Part shown: in pieces, positions 26,090 through 33,235 of the stretch
Layout: every line of letters starts with the position of its first letter
Numbering within the stretch: position 1 is the stretch's first letter
From: S5-A14a sp050908895
GTDB lineage: Bacteria; Bacillota; Clostridia; Peptostreptococcales; Anaerovoracaceae
Length of the DNA: 64,000 nt
NCBI GenBank assembly: GCA_050908895.1
Contig: CP171222.1
Location: 1,736,001 to 1,800,000, forward strand
Reading direction: 5' to 3'
Program-made: the position numbers and the translations under genes
The notes under the pieces: model-generated
The model's input: the letters and a program-made list of their open reading frames with translations, nothing else
Told to the model about the DNA's origin: nothing
Database searches by the model: none

Positions 26090-26608
26090 TTACTTCTCAG
26101 TTTTTGGCGTAATGAACATCACCAAACTTCTGCCCTCCATCTTCGGATTTTTTTCAATCTCTCCAATTTCTGACACAACTTCTGCAAAATGCTCCATTAC
26201 AGTCTGTCCTTGCGCTACATGATTCCTCTCACGTCCTCTGAAGCGTAGGCTAACTTTAACCTTGTTACCGTCCTTTAAAAACTTAACGGCCGTTTTCGCT
26301 TTAACATTAATATCATGCTCCTCAATTGAAACGCTGAGCCTGATTTCCTTCACCTGCATGCTTTTTTGCTTTTTCTTGGCCTCTTTCTCTCGCTTCTGCT
26401 GTTCATAACGATATTTGCCATAGTCTAAAATTTTACATACCGGTGGGTTAGCATTTGGTGAAACATTAACTAAATCAAGTTTCTTCTCATCTGCAAGTGA
26501 CAATGCCTCTTCTCTTGAAAGAATGCCAATCATTTCACCATTTTCATCGATTACTCTTAGCTCTCTATCGCGAATCTCTTCGTTGATTCTGATTTTATCT
26601 TTGCTAAT
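26090..26608 (-). CDS. infC: Translation initiation factor IF-3, probable AUU start
   Basis: IF-3 binds the 30S subunit and checks start codons. The frame has the family N-domain (INEEIRDRELRVIDENGEMIG), a lysine-rich linker and a C-domain with VKVSLRFRGRE. The first ATG (26614) lies only 2 bases from the GGAGG sequence. The codon ATT at 26606-26608 lies 8 bases from it and is followed by AGC AAA GAT (SKD), the known beginning of Bacillus IF-3 genes that use AUU. I therefore place the start at ATT, giving 172 residues. Such a start lets IF-3 lower its own synthesis. The leader upstream carries an attenuator. Confidence 0.93.
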   Translation of the reverse strand: MSKDKIRINEEIRDRELRVIDENGEMIGILSREEALSLADEKKLDLVNVSPNANPPVCKILDYGKYRYEQQKREKEAKKKQKSMQVKEIRLSVSIEEHDINVKAKTAVKFLKDGNKVKVSLRFRGRERNHVAQGQTVMEHFAEVVSEIGEIEKNPKMEGRSLVMFITPKTEK

Positions 26609-26626
26609 TTTCATTACCTCCTATAT
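26609..26626 (-). promoter_or_regulatory. infC ribosome-binding site that decides the AUU start
   Basis: AGGAGGT at 26616-26622 (minus strand) has its GGAGG 8 bases from ATT 26608 but only 2 bases from ATG 26614. Spacing of 2 is too short for initiation, so the AUU codon is favoured. Confidence 0.75.
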
Positions 26627-26652
26627 AAAAAAGACAGATACTGAAGTATCCG
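26627..26652 (-). terminator. Attenuator in the infC leader
   Basis: CGGATAC and GTATCTG form a 7-bp stem with a TTCA loop, followed by TGTC and TTTTTT just before the infC ribosome-binding site. Read-through would be needed to express the operon, as in L20-controlled leaders of Firmicutes. Confidence 0.75.
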
Positions 26653-26824
26653 CCAGCCTCATGAACTCCTTATACGAGATAAATACAAATGGTACACCTC
26701 AATTCTAGGAATCATCCATATGGACCTACTGGAGAAATCTTACCATCAAGCAAACTCATAATCATCTCTTGTATAAAATTCTCAGTGGTGAGAAGGTGGA
26801 TATCTTCTACTTCGTACGCTATTT

Positions 26825-26853
26825 ATATTACACCTTATTGCTGATTTTGTCAA
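26825..26853 (-). promoter_or_regulatory. Strong promoter for infC-rpmI-rplT
   Basis: A perfect TTGACA (26848-26853), a 17-bp spacer and TAATAT (26825-26830) on the minus strand make the strongest promoter recognised in this window, as expected for ribosomal protein genes. Confidence 0.85.
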
Positions 26854-26989
26854 TTACATAATGATAAATTCCTTGTAGATTCCTACCCTTTAAAACAAAT
26901 TTTTATTCATTATATGGTTAAATATGCTGAAACTGGGCATAAATTTTATACTACATAATTATAACGGAAACACACAGGAGGTGTTAATC

Positions 26990-27592
26990 TTGTCAAAATT
27001 TAACAAAACTTTGAGAATATTGTTCTCACTTTTGATAATCATAGCTACTGCTTTTTTCTTTATTCTTTTAGAAGGAGTTGAAGCATTTGGTTATCGGATT
27101 GAGACTATTGAAAATTATTTTAGAGAATTTGCCGCTACAGAATATGGTTTTTACACTATTTCCATCATGTGTGGTCTTATTATTCTTGGTTCATTAATAT
27201 TGGTGCTATCTACAGTTGCAAGGCCCACCTCTAAATCAAACTTAACCCTCGTAGATGAAGGCGGTAAAGTTGAACTTACAGATGATGCCATAGAGGCATA
27301 TGTATATAAATCTTTACAGAATTTTCCTCAACTTCGAAATAGTGAAGTAAACTGCACAATTCTTGATGGGAGCAATAAGAGAATCAATGCTAAGATAAAA
27401 TCCACAGTCTATAATACTACAGATTTAACGACTCTAGCAGCAGAAATTAAAGATAAAACTAAAAGCGATATTGATTTATTTATAGGTAAACCAATCGCTG
27501 ATGTAAATGTTGTTCTGGGTAAACCTGTTGAAAGAAGTTCCAATAACTCGGTTTCTCATGAAGCTGGTTCTCATTATATGTCGATTGAATAA
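26990..27592 (+). CDS. amaP: Alkaline shock response membrane anchor protein AmaP
   Basis: This 200-residue protein has two N-terminal membrane segments (about 8-28 and 52-76) and a cytoplasmic domain related to Asp23 (from about residue 88, with VELTDDAIEAYVYKSL). AmaP anchors Asp23 at the membrane in staphylococci. The start is TTG 26990 because AGGAGGT lies 7 bp upstream; an ATG at 26924 lacks a ribosome-binding site. It is first in a three-gene operon with DUF2273 and Asp23-family genes, which supports the call. Confidence 0.87.
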   Translation: MSKFNKTLRILFSLLIIIATAFFFILLEGVEAFGYRIETIENYFREFAATEYGFYTISIMCGLIILGSLILVLSTVARPTSKSNLTLVDEGGKVELTDDAIEAYVYKSLQNFPQLRNSEVNCTILDGSNKRINAKIKSTVYNTTDLTTLAAEIKDKTKSDIDLFIGKPIADVNVVLGKPVERSSNNSVSHEAGSHYMSIE

Positions 27593-27603
27593 AGGAGTTG
27601 GGA

Positions 27604-27915
27604 ATGGAAAACAATATTACAAATAAAAAACAAGTAAATATCCGGCCTTCTGTTGATAGCAAAGGCAGGGGAAAAGATATGTTAACATGTGAAATTCATG
27701 GGGAACACACTTGTTTAATAAAAAAAATGTACAATAAATACCCTAACACTACAGTTCTCACAATCCTTGGACTTTTAATAGCTATTCTATTTATAGCATT
27801 AGGGTTCTGGGCTACTATCTTGATTATTCTTTTATCAGGTACAGGCTTCGTTTACGGGCAATATAAAGATAAATCCCTTTGGGTTTATTATATGATAAAA
27901 AGATTATTAAAATAA
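27604..27915 (+). CDS. DUF2273 family small membrane protein with Cys/His extension
   Basis: The C-terminal half (about 50-103) has two close membrane segments (VLTILGLLIAILFIALGFWATILIILLSG region) typical of the small DUF2273 proteins of Asp23 operons. The N-terminal 45 residues are extra and hold C29, H32, H35 and C37 in CEIHGEHTC, a possible metal site. ATG 27604 has AAAGGAG 6 bp upstream. An internal ATG at 27679 has AGGGG 7 bp upstream and would give about 78 residues still including the Cys/His motif. Function is unknown beyond association with the Asp23 envelope layer. Confidence 0.8.
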   Translation: MENNITNKKQVNIRPSVDSKGRGKDMLTCEIHGEHTCLIKKMYNKYPNTTVLTILGLLIAILFIALGFWATILIILLSGTGFVYGQYKDKSLWVYYMIKRLLK

Positions 27916-27988
27916 TCGAATCTAAAATTCGCATAAATTATTAGAGATTTAAACCTAAATATTTTCAAATTAGATGGAGGAGAGAAAA

Positions 27989-28453
27989 ATGAGTAATACT
28001 AAAGAAAAAGATTTCGTTCAAGAAGTACAGGAGAATATCCAGACTAAAGTAGAAGAAGTTCAAAAAGAAAGAGAAATAGAAAAGAAAACAGACACTCTAA
28101 CTTTTGACGACTATGTAATAGAAAAAATTGCCGCCATTGCTGCAAGGGATATTCCAGGTGTACTGGAGTTAAAAGGTGGTTTTTTATCCGGCATTACAGA
28201 AGCATTTGCTGCTAGCACAGATACAAACACACAGGGAGTTAGTGTTGAAATTGATGAGAAAAATGTCGTTGTTGATTTAAAAGCTATCTTGGAATATGGT
28301 CAGAGTGCACCTAAAATTTTCTCAAAAGTAAAAAATACAATTAAAGAAAAAGTGTTTGAAATGACTGGACTTCAGGTTACAGCTGTCAACATGAAAGTAA
28401 GCGATATAATGACAGAAAAAGAATTCAATCAAGCTAAACTTGAGAGAAATTAA
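27989..28453 (+). CDS. asp23: Asp23/Gls24 family envelope stress protein
   Basis: The 154-residue protein has a charged N-terminal lead (to about 35) and then the Asp23 fold, with YVIEKIAAIAARDIPGVLEL, VSVEIDEKNVVVDLKAILEYG and GLQVTAVNMKVSDI. In staphylococci Asp23 coats the inner membrane face through AmaP and affects cell-wall stress. Start 27989 has GGAGGAGA 4-8 bp upstream; the longer frame starts inside that site. It is the last gene of the operon and is followed by a strong terminator. Confidence 0.92.
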   Translation: MSNTKEKDFVQEVQENIQTKVEEVQKEREIEKKTDTLTFDDYVIEKIAAIAARDIPGVLELKGGFLSGITEAFAASTDTNTQGVSVEIDEKNVVVDLKAILEYGQSAPKIFSKVKNTIKEKVFEMTGLQVTAVNMKVSDIMTEKEFNQAKLERN

Positions 28454-28504
28454 TAAAATCACATGATTATTCTCCATGGATAAAATGTTCTAAACTATTA
28501 ATTA

Positions 28505-28537
28505 AGCCCTCATACTGTCCTAGTATGAGGGCTTTTA
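28505..28537. terminator. Terminator after the Asp23 operon
   Basis: AGCCCTCATACT and AGTATGAGGGCT (28505-28516, 28522-28533) form a 12-bp perfect stem with a 5-base loop, followed by TTTAAATT on the plus strand. On the minus strand TTAATTAAT follows, so it may also serve gmk-rpoZ. Confidence 0.88.
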
Positions 28538-28583
28538 AATTAATCAATTATATTATTGTATGGGAGAAAAACAATAAATTAAG

Positions 28584-28793
28584 TTAGATAACATTTTCCG
28601 TATCTGTTCTTTTGTAAGAAATTAAGTCTTCTGCAATTTCAGATGCTGAAAGAGTAACCGGCTTATTACTTGCGTTATCCGTAAGGATTGGTACTCCGTT
28701 TACTATTTCTTTTGCTCTTTTTGCAGCTAAAATTACTAAAGTATATCTGCTATCTACCTTATCTCTAACTTGATTTACAGATGGATATAACAT
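28584..28793 (-). CDS. rpoZ: RNA polymerase omega subunit
   Basis: The 69-residue product MLYPSVNQVRDKVDSRYTLV with LAAKRAKEI matches RpoZ, which stabilises assembly of RNA polymerase. The ATG lies directly after the gmk stop, the usual gmk-rpoZ arrangement in Firmicutes. A GGAGGAAAAATAA site lies within the gmk end. Confidence 0.93.
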   Translation of the reverse strand: MLYPSVNQVRDKVDSRYTLVILAAKRAKEIVNGVPILTDNASNKPVTLSASEIAEDLISYKRTDTENVI

Positions 28794-29414
28794 TTATTTT
28801 TCCTCCTCGAAATTCTCTAAAATTAGTTGAATGTCTGATGATACCTTTGAGTGTTCTGCCGTTATTATAGCTTTAACCCGATTTACTGCTTCTTGCACCT
28901 GTCCGTTTACAACACAGTAATCATACTGGTCGATAAATGAAAGCTCGCTAAGTGTTTTGCTCATTCTAAGATCAATAACATCTTCTGTTTCTGAACCTCT
29001 TCCGGTAATTCGACGTCTTAACTCTGACATAGATGGTGGCAAAATAAAAATAAATACCGCCTTATGAAAGACCTCTTTAACTTTCATAGCACCCTGTATG
29101 TCAATCTCTAAAATTACATCGTAGCCCTGATCTAATTGTTCCAGCACTTTGGTCTTTGGAGTACCATAGAAGTTCTCATATACCTTAGCATGCTCCAGAA
29201 ACTCCCCTTTTTGCAGTAAGTCCATAAACTCTTCTTTTTCAACAAAATAGTAGCTTACTCCGTGTATTTCCCCCGGTCTTGGTTTCCTTGTGGTAGCAGA
29301 AATTGAAAGACGTACGTCAATTTGAGAAATTAACTCTCTAATTATAGTTCCTTTTCCCGCACCCGATGGGCCTGATATTACAAATAATTTTCCCTTGCTA
29401 GAGATTTCTTCCAT
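28794..29414 (-). CDS. gmk: Guanylate kinase
   Basis: The enzyme converts GMP to GDP with ATP. The 206-residue protein has the P-loop GPSGAGKG (15-22), the GMP-binding region SATTRKPRPGEIHGVSYYF and the lid TGRGSETEDVIDLRM. Length and motifs are typical. AAAGGAGCCATA precedes the ATG. The 5' leader includes an 8-bp hairpin (29438-29462). Confidence 0.97.
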   Translation of the reverse strand: MEEISSKGKLFVISGPSGAGKGTIIRELISQIDVRLSISATTRKPRPGEIHGVSYYFVEKEEFMDLLQKGEFLEHAKVYENFYGTPKTKVLEQLDQGYDVILEIDIQGAMKVKEVFHKAVFIFILPPSMSELRRRITGRGSETEDVIDLRMSKTLSELSFIDQYDYCVVNGQVQEAVNRVKAIITAEHSKVSSDIQLILENFEEEK

Positions 29415-29476
29415 TATGGCTCCTTTATTTTTGATATGGATGAAACTATTAAAATTTCATCCACCGTTAATTTAAC

Positions 29477-29505
29477 ATTATAGCATTGCCATAGTACTTA
29501 GGCAA
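29477..29505 (-). promoter_or_regulatory. Promoter for gmk-rpoZ with an overlapping palindrome
   Basis: TTGCCT (29500-29505), a 17-bp spacer ending in TGC and a perfect TATAAT (29477-29482) form an extended -10 promoter. The -35 and spacer contain ATTGCC-N10-GGCAAT, an inverted repeat that could be an operator. The transcript then folds GGATGAAA/TTTCATCC (29438-29445, 29455-29462) before the gmk ribosome-binding site. Confidence 0.7.
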
Positions 29506-29513
29506 TAACCAAA

Positions 29514-30620
29514 TTAACTATATTTATTATTGCTTGGTGAATTTTCTTTTTTTATTTCTTCCCTATCAAGAGCTTCGTTTTCTTTTACAAGTTTTATTTT
29601 ATTTGTGTATTTTTCAACGAGTTCTTTTCTCCCTAGTTTTTCATATATTTCTACAAGTTCATTCATAGCATCTATATTTGACGGAGATATTCTAAGAACC
29701 GATAGGAAAGATATTTCTGACATTTCCAGAAGACCTAATTCTTTGTAAGAAACTCCCAGATAGTACCAAATGGGCCAAAAATGCTTATATTCTTCTCTAT
29801 CTGTATATCTAGAAAGAATATCTATACCTTCTTGAAATCGACCTGAGATTACCATATTATATCCCTCTTCTATATGGACCGGTTCCTGAAGTTTAAGAAT
29901 CCATTCTTCAGCTTCTTTCACTTGATTTCTTATATTCTCAATTTTAATATCATGTTCTTCAGTGTTGCTTGTGTTTTCCTCTTGTTTTGATTTAATCAAT
30001 TCTTCCAAGTCTTTCTCTGATAAAGATTTAAACTCTTTGAAAGTTAATTGGGATTTGATGTAAAGGCCTAAATTTAAATATGAAAATGCTAAATAATAGA
30101 ATGCTTCGGCAAAATCGGGTCTCTTAATAGTAGTCTTTTCATAGGCTTCTATGGCTTCTGCTTTAAAAGAACCTACAAACTCCTCACTACCACCCTGAGA
30201 ATAAGTATCTGAGCATGCTCTTCCATAGCAATATATTGCATCAACATTATCAGGATCTACAAGAAATGCTCCTCTAAATAGAATGCAAGCATAATCATAA
30301 TCGTTCTGAGACGCTACATCAACGCCTTCTTGGACAAGAAATTTGGCGAAATCCTTGCCATAATTCTTTATTATAAAGGCTATATAGTTATCTCTATATT
30401 TAAAATTAACGTCACAGCCTATTACAAAAGCCATGTTAATGCAAATTTTTTTAATAGAGATGCTGTTCATATCATCTCTTCTTACGGGTACCGGTACCTC
30501 TGTAAGAATATCTTTAAATCCGTTTTTTTCAAGAAAGTTATCTGATAATTCATCAAAAAGAAAACCCTTTAAATGTCCTACCAGAAACTGTCCAACTCTA
30601 TCGTTAATAATATTTCCCAA
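29514..30620 (-). CDS. Tetratricopeptide repeat protein, function unknown
   Basis: This 368-residue soluble protein has no signal peptide. TPR-like helix pairs are visible in DYACILFRGAFLVDPDNVDAIYCYGRA, FAEAFYYLAFSYLNLGLY and FWPIWYYLGVSYKELGLLEMSE followed by VLRISPSNIDAMNELVEIYE, with a charged, probably flexible stretch at about 195-235. The first 90 residues have no repeat pattern. TPR proteins act as binding scaffolds; no partner can be named. It lies 25 bp after the radical SAM gene and seems to end the argS-side transcript. Confidence 0.75.
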   Translation of the reverse strand: MGNIINDRVGQFLVGHLKGFLFDELSDNFLEKNGFKDILTEVPVPVRRDDMNSISIKKICINMAFVIGCDVNFKYRDNYIAFIIKNYGKDFAKFLVQEGVDVASQNDYDYACILFRGAFLVDPDNVDAIYCYGRACSDTYSQGGSEEFVGSFKAEAIEAYEKTTIKRPDFAEAFYYLAFSYLNLGLYIKSQLTFKEFKSLSEKDLEELIKSKQEENTSNTEEHDIKIENIRNQVKEAEEWILKLQEPVHIEEGYNMVISGRFQEGIDILSRYTDREEYKHFWPIWYYLGVSYKELGLLEMSEISFLSVLRISPSNIDAMNELVEIYEKLGRKELVEKYTNKIKLVKENEALDREEIKKENSPSNNKYS

Positions 30621-30645
30621 ATTACTCTCCCATTATTTTCATCAT

Positions 30646-31518
30646 CTAAAGCATTCTAAATCTTTCATCTTTGAAATTATTTTTTTCTTCTAAGGCTATT
30701 CTAAGTTGCATCATCATGCGCTGCCTATCCTCCGGCAAATTTCCTCTCAGCGATATATAGTTTGAGGCATGATTTGATCGAAAAACACACGATTTGATTG
30801 GGTTAGCATGTTCAAGCATCAGATACGTCTCCTGAGCAACTTGCTCAGCTGTAAGCAGTGTTAATTTTCCTTGCTCTATATCCCTTGTGACAGGGGCTGC
30901 AGGATCTAACATTAGGGTTAGAAGACTAACATAAGATGCATTCATTTTCGTAATCATCTCTCCGGTGGCAACCGCATGTTCCTCCATACCTTCCAGTCCT
31001 GCTAGGCCTGAAATAAAGGTTACAGAAGTTTTGATGCCTGCGTCTTCCACGCTCTTAACCGCTTCTATCTGCTCATCTACCGTAACACCCTTTACAATGT
31101 TATCTAACACTTTCTGGCTTCCCGATTCAGCTCCCATATATATCATACGTATTCCTGCCAATCTTAGTTCCACGAGTTCTTCCCGACTTTTTCTATTAAT
31201 ATCTTTAGCGGATCCATACACTGAAACTCTTTGGCATTCAGGAAAAAGCTCTGAAATTCTATTTAAAATAACTAGCAATTTATCATTAGATAAGCACAGA
31301 GCGTCTCCATCGCAGAGAAATATTTTGTCCACTCTTGCATAGGTTTTTCTAGCCATTTCTAAGTCTTCAAGAACTTCCGTCACAGGTCTTACTCTAAACT
31401 TTTTGTCTTTAAACATAGTGCAAAAAGTACACTTATTGTGAGAGCATCCGATTGTTACCTGAATAAGAAGGCTGTATGCTTCACTTGGGGGTCTGTATAT
31501 ATTTCCTTCGTATCTCAT
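30646..31518 (-). CDS. Radical SAM protein with CX4CX2C cluster motif
   Basis: The 290-residue protein has a radical SAM core. The cluster-binding motif is IGCSHNKCTFC, with a CX4CX2C spacing rather than the usual CX3CX2C. A radical-SAM barrel is seen from YMGAESGSQKVLDNIVKG, which resembles the GGE/SAM-contact region of the HemN/Elp3-like group. Many clostridia carry this CxHNKCTFC-type protein, of unknown reaction. Start 31518 (MRYEGNIYRPPSE) has AGGA about 8 bp upstream; ATG 31527, directly after the argS stop, is possible. It is co-transcribed with argS by position. Confidence 0.8.
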   Translation of the reverse strand: MRYEGNIYRPPSEAYSLLIQVTIGCSHNKCTFCTMFKDKKFRVRPVTEVLEDLEMARKTYARVDKIFLCDGDALCLSNDKLLVILNRISELFPECQRVSVYGSAKDINRKSREELVELRLAGIRMIYMGAESGSQKVLDNIVKGVTVDEQIEAVKSVEDAGIKTSVTFISGLAGLEGMEEHAVATGEMITKMNASYVSLLTLMLDPAAPVTRDIEQGKLTLLTAEQVAQETYLMLEHANPIKSCVFRSNHASNYISLRGNLPEDRQRMMMQLRIALEEKNNFKDERFRML

Positions 31519-31528
31519 TTTAAACATC

Positions 31529-33235
31529 CTACATCTTTTCAGGCGCTACAATACCTAAAAGGGATAAGCCTTTAGCAATTGTCTCTTTCGCAGCATACAC
31601 TAAAGCCAGTTTTGCATTTCTTTCTGCCTGATCATCAACCAAGATATGCTCATCATGATAAAATCTATTGAAAGCTTGAGCAATGTCTACAATATGTCTT
31701 GTGACAATGGATGGTTCATATTTAAGGCCGGCATCGGATATGACTTCCGGTAATTGATAAATCAATTTAGTTAGCCTGAAAGCTGCCTCAGAAGTAAGCT
31801 TGGAAAAATCCAAGTTATTAAAGTCATCATTCTCTACCTTTCCTTTTCTCAGAAGAGAGCATGCTCTCGCATGAGTATATTGAACATATGGTCCTGTTTC
31901 TCCATCGAAGTTTAGTACTTTATCCCAGCTAAATGTATAATCTTTGATTCGATTGTTTGACAATTCTTGGAACATGACTGCACCAATGCCTACTTCTTTT
32001 GCTATCTGATCTATATCTACACCATCCGGATTTTTTTTGGCAATAATTTCTTTAGTTTTTTCAATAGATTTATTCAGTACCTCCTCTAAAAATACAACTC
32101 TACCCTCACGTGTTGACATAGTTCCATCTTCCAATGATACTAATCCAAACGGTACATGAACACAGTCTCTTGCCCATTCAAACCCTAATATTTCAACAAT
32201 TTCAAACCACTGCTGAAAATGAAGGTTCTGCTGAGATGCTACTACATATATATTCTTATAAAAATCATATGTTTCTTTTCTGTATACTGCCGCTGCAATA
32301 TCTCTTGTAATATACAGAGTAGATCCATCTCTTTTGGTAATTAAAGCGATTCCCAGACCTTTATCCTCCAGATTAACAATATTTGCTCCCTGAGATTCTT
32401 CCATAATACCTTTTTCTTTAAGCATATTAACAAATCTAGGCATCTTATCAGAATAAAAACTTTCTCCCTTATATGAGTCAAAGGTAATACCTAGAAGGTC
32501 GTATACCCTGTTAAACTCCTTAAGAGATTCTTCTCTAAACCACTGCCATAGTTTAACTTCTTCCTCCCCACCCTTTTCTAGTCTGGTGAATGTTTTTCTT
32601 GCTTCATCATTTAAGCTTGGGGTTTTTTCTGCCTCTTCGTGGAATTTAGTGTAATATCCTAAAAGTGTTTTAATAGGTTCTTTTTCTACATCTTCTTCAT
32701 TTCCCCACATCCTATAAGCCACAATCATCTTACCGAATTGAGTGCCATAGTCACCAAGGTGGTTAATTCTAACCACATCATAACCAAGGGCTTTATATAT
32801 TAAATGAATTGAATTTCCTATTACTGTAGATCTTATATGTCCAATATGGAAAGGTTTTGCAATATTCGGTGATGAAAATTCTACTATTACAGTCTTACCC
32901 TCTCCTTCTTTTGAATTAGCGAAATTACTACCCTTCTCAATAACTTCCTGTATTGTATGAGATACAAAGTCTTCTTTTGACAGAAACATATTTACATAAG
33001 CATTAACCTTCTCAACCTTTGCAAATATGCTTTCTTCAGATAATCTTTCAGCTATTCCTTTAGCAATTAGTGGAGGAGCTTTTCTCATTATCTTAGCTAA
33101 TTTAAAACACGGAAACGCAAAGTCTCCCATATCTTCATTAGCTGGCACTTCCAACATATTTAAAATCTCTTCTTTAGATAGATCTGTAATTATACCTTCA
33201 AGTAAATTAGCAATCTGCTCTTTATAATTAATCAT
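31529..33235 (-). CDS. argS: Arginyl-tRNA synthetase
   Basis: The enzyme charges tRNA-Arg. The 568-residue class I synthetase has the N-terminal Add1 domain, the HIGH signature in KPFHIGHIRS (about 127-136), an MSTREGRVV region in place of KMSKS, and the anticodon-binding alpha domain from TGPYVQYTHARACSLL to the end. Its length is typical for the family. It overlaps the mutS2 gene by 8 bp. Confidence 0.97.
   Translation of the reverse strand: MINYKEQIANLLEGIITDLSKEEILNMLEVPANEDMGDFAFPCFKLAKIMRKAPPLIAKGIAERLSEESIFAKVEKVNAYVNMFLSKEDFVSHTIQEVIEKGSNFANSKEGEGKTVIVEFSSPNIAKPFHIGHIRSTVIGNSIHLIYKALGYDVVRINHLGDYGTQFGKMIVAYRMWGNEEDVEKEPIKTLLGYYTKFHEEAEKTPSLNDEARKTFTRLEKGGEEEVKLWQWFREESLKEFNRVYDLLGITFDSYKGESFYSDKMPRFVNMLKEKGIMEESQGANIVNLEDKGLGIALITKRDGSTLYITRDIAAAVYRKETYDFYKNIYVVASQQNLHFQQWFEIVEILGFEWARDCVHVPFGLVSLEDGTMSTREGRVVFLEEVLNKSIEKTKEIIAKKNPDGVDIDQIAKEVGIGAVMFQELSNNRIKDYTFSWDKVLNFDGETGPYVQYTHARACSLLRKGKVENDDFNNLDFSKLTSEAAFRLTKLIYQLPEVISDAGLKYEPSIVTRHIVDIAQAFNRFYHDEHILVDDQAERNAKLALVYAAKETIAKGLSLLGIVAPEKM

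Larger units (their letters stand above)
26609..26818 (-). ncRNA. Structured leader of infC-rpmI-rplT (L20-leader type)
   Basis: About 210 bases separate the predicted transcription start (near 26818) from infC. They contain several complementary stretches and end in the attenuator hairpin. In Bacillus the same operon is controlled by L20 binding a leader that mimics its rRNA site, causing termination. The position and the attenuator fit that family. I did not verify the consensus secondary structure. Confidence 0.65.
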
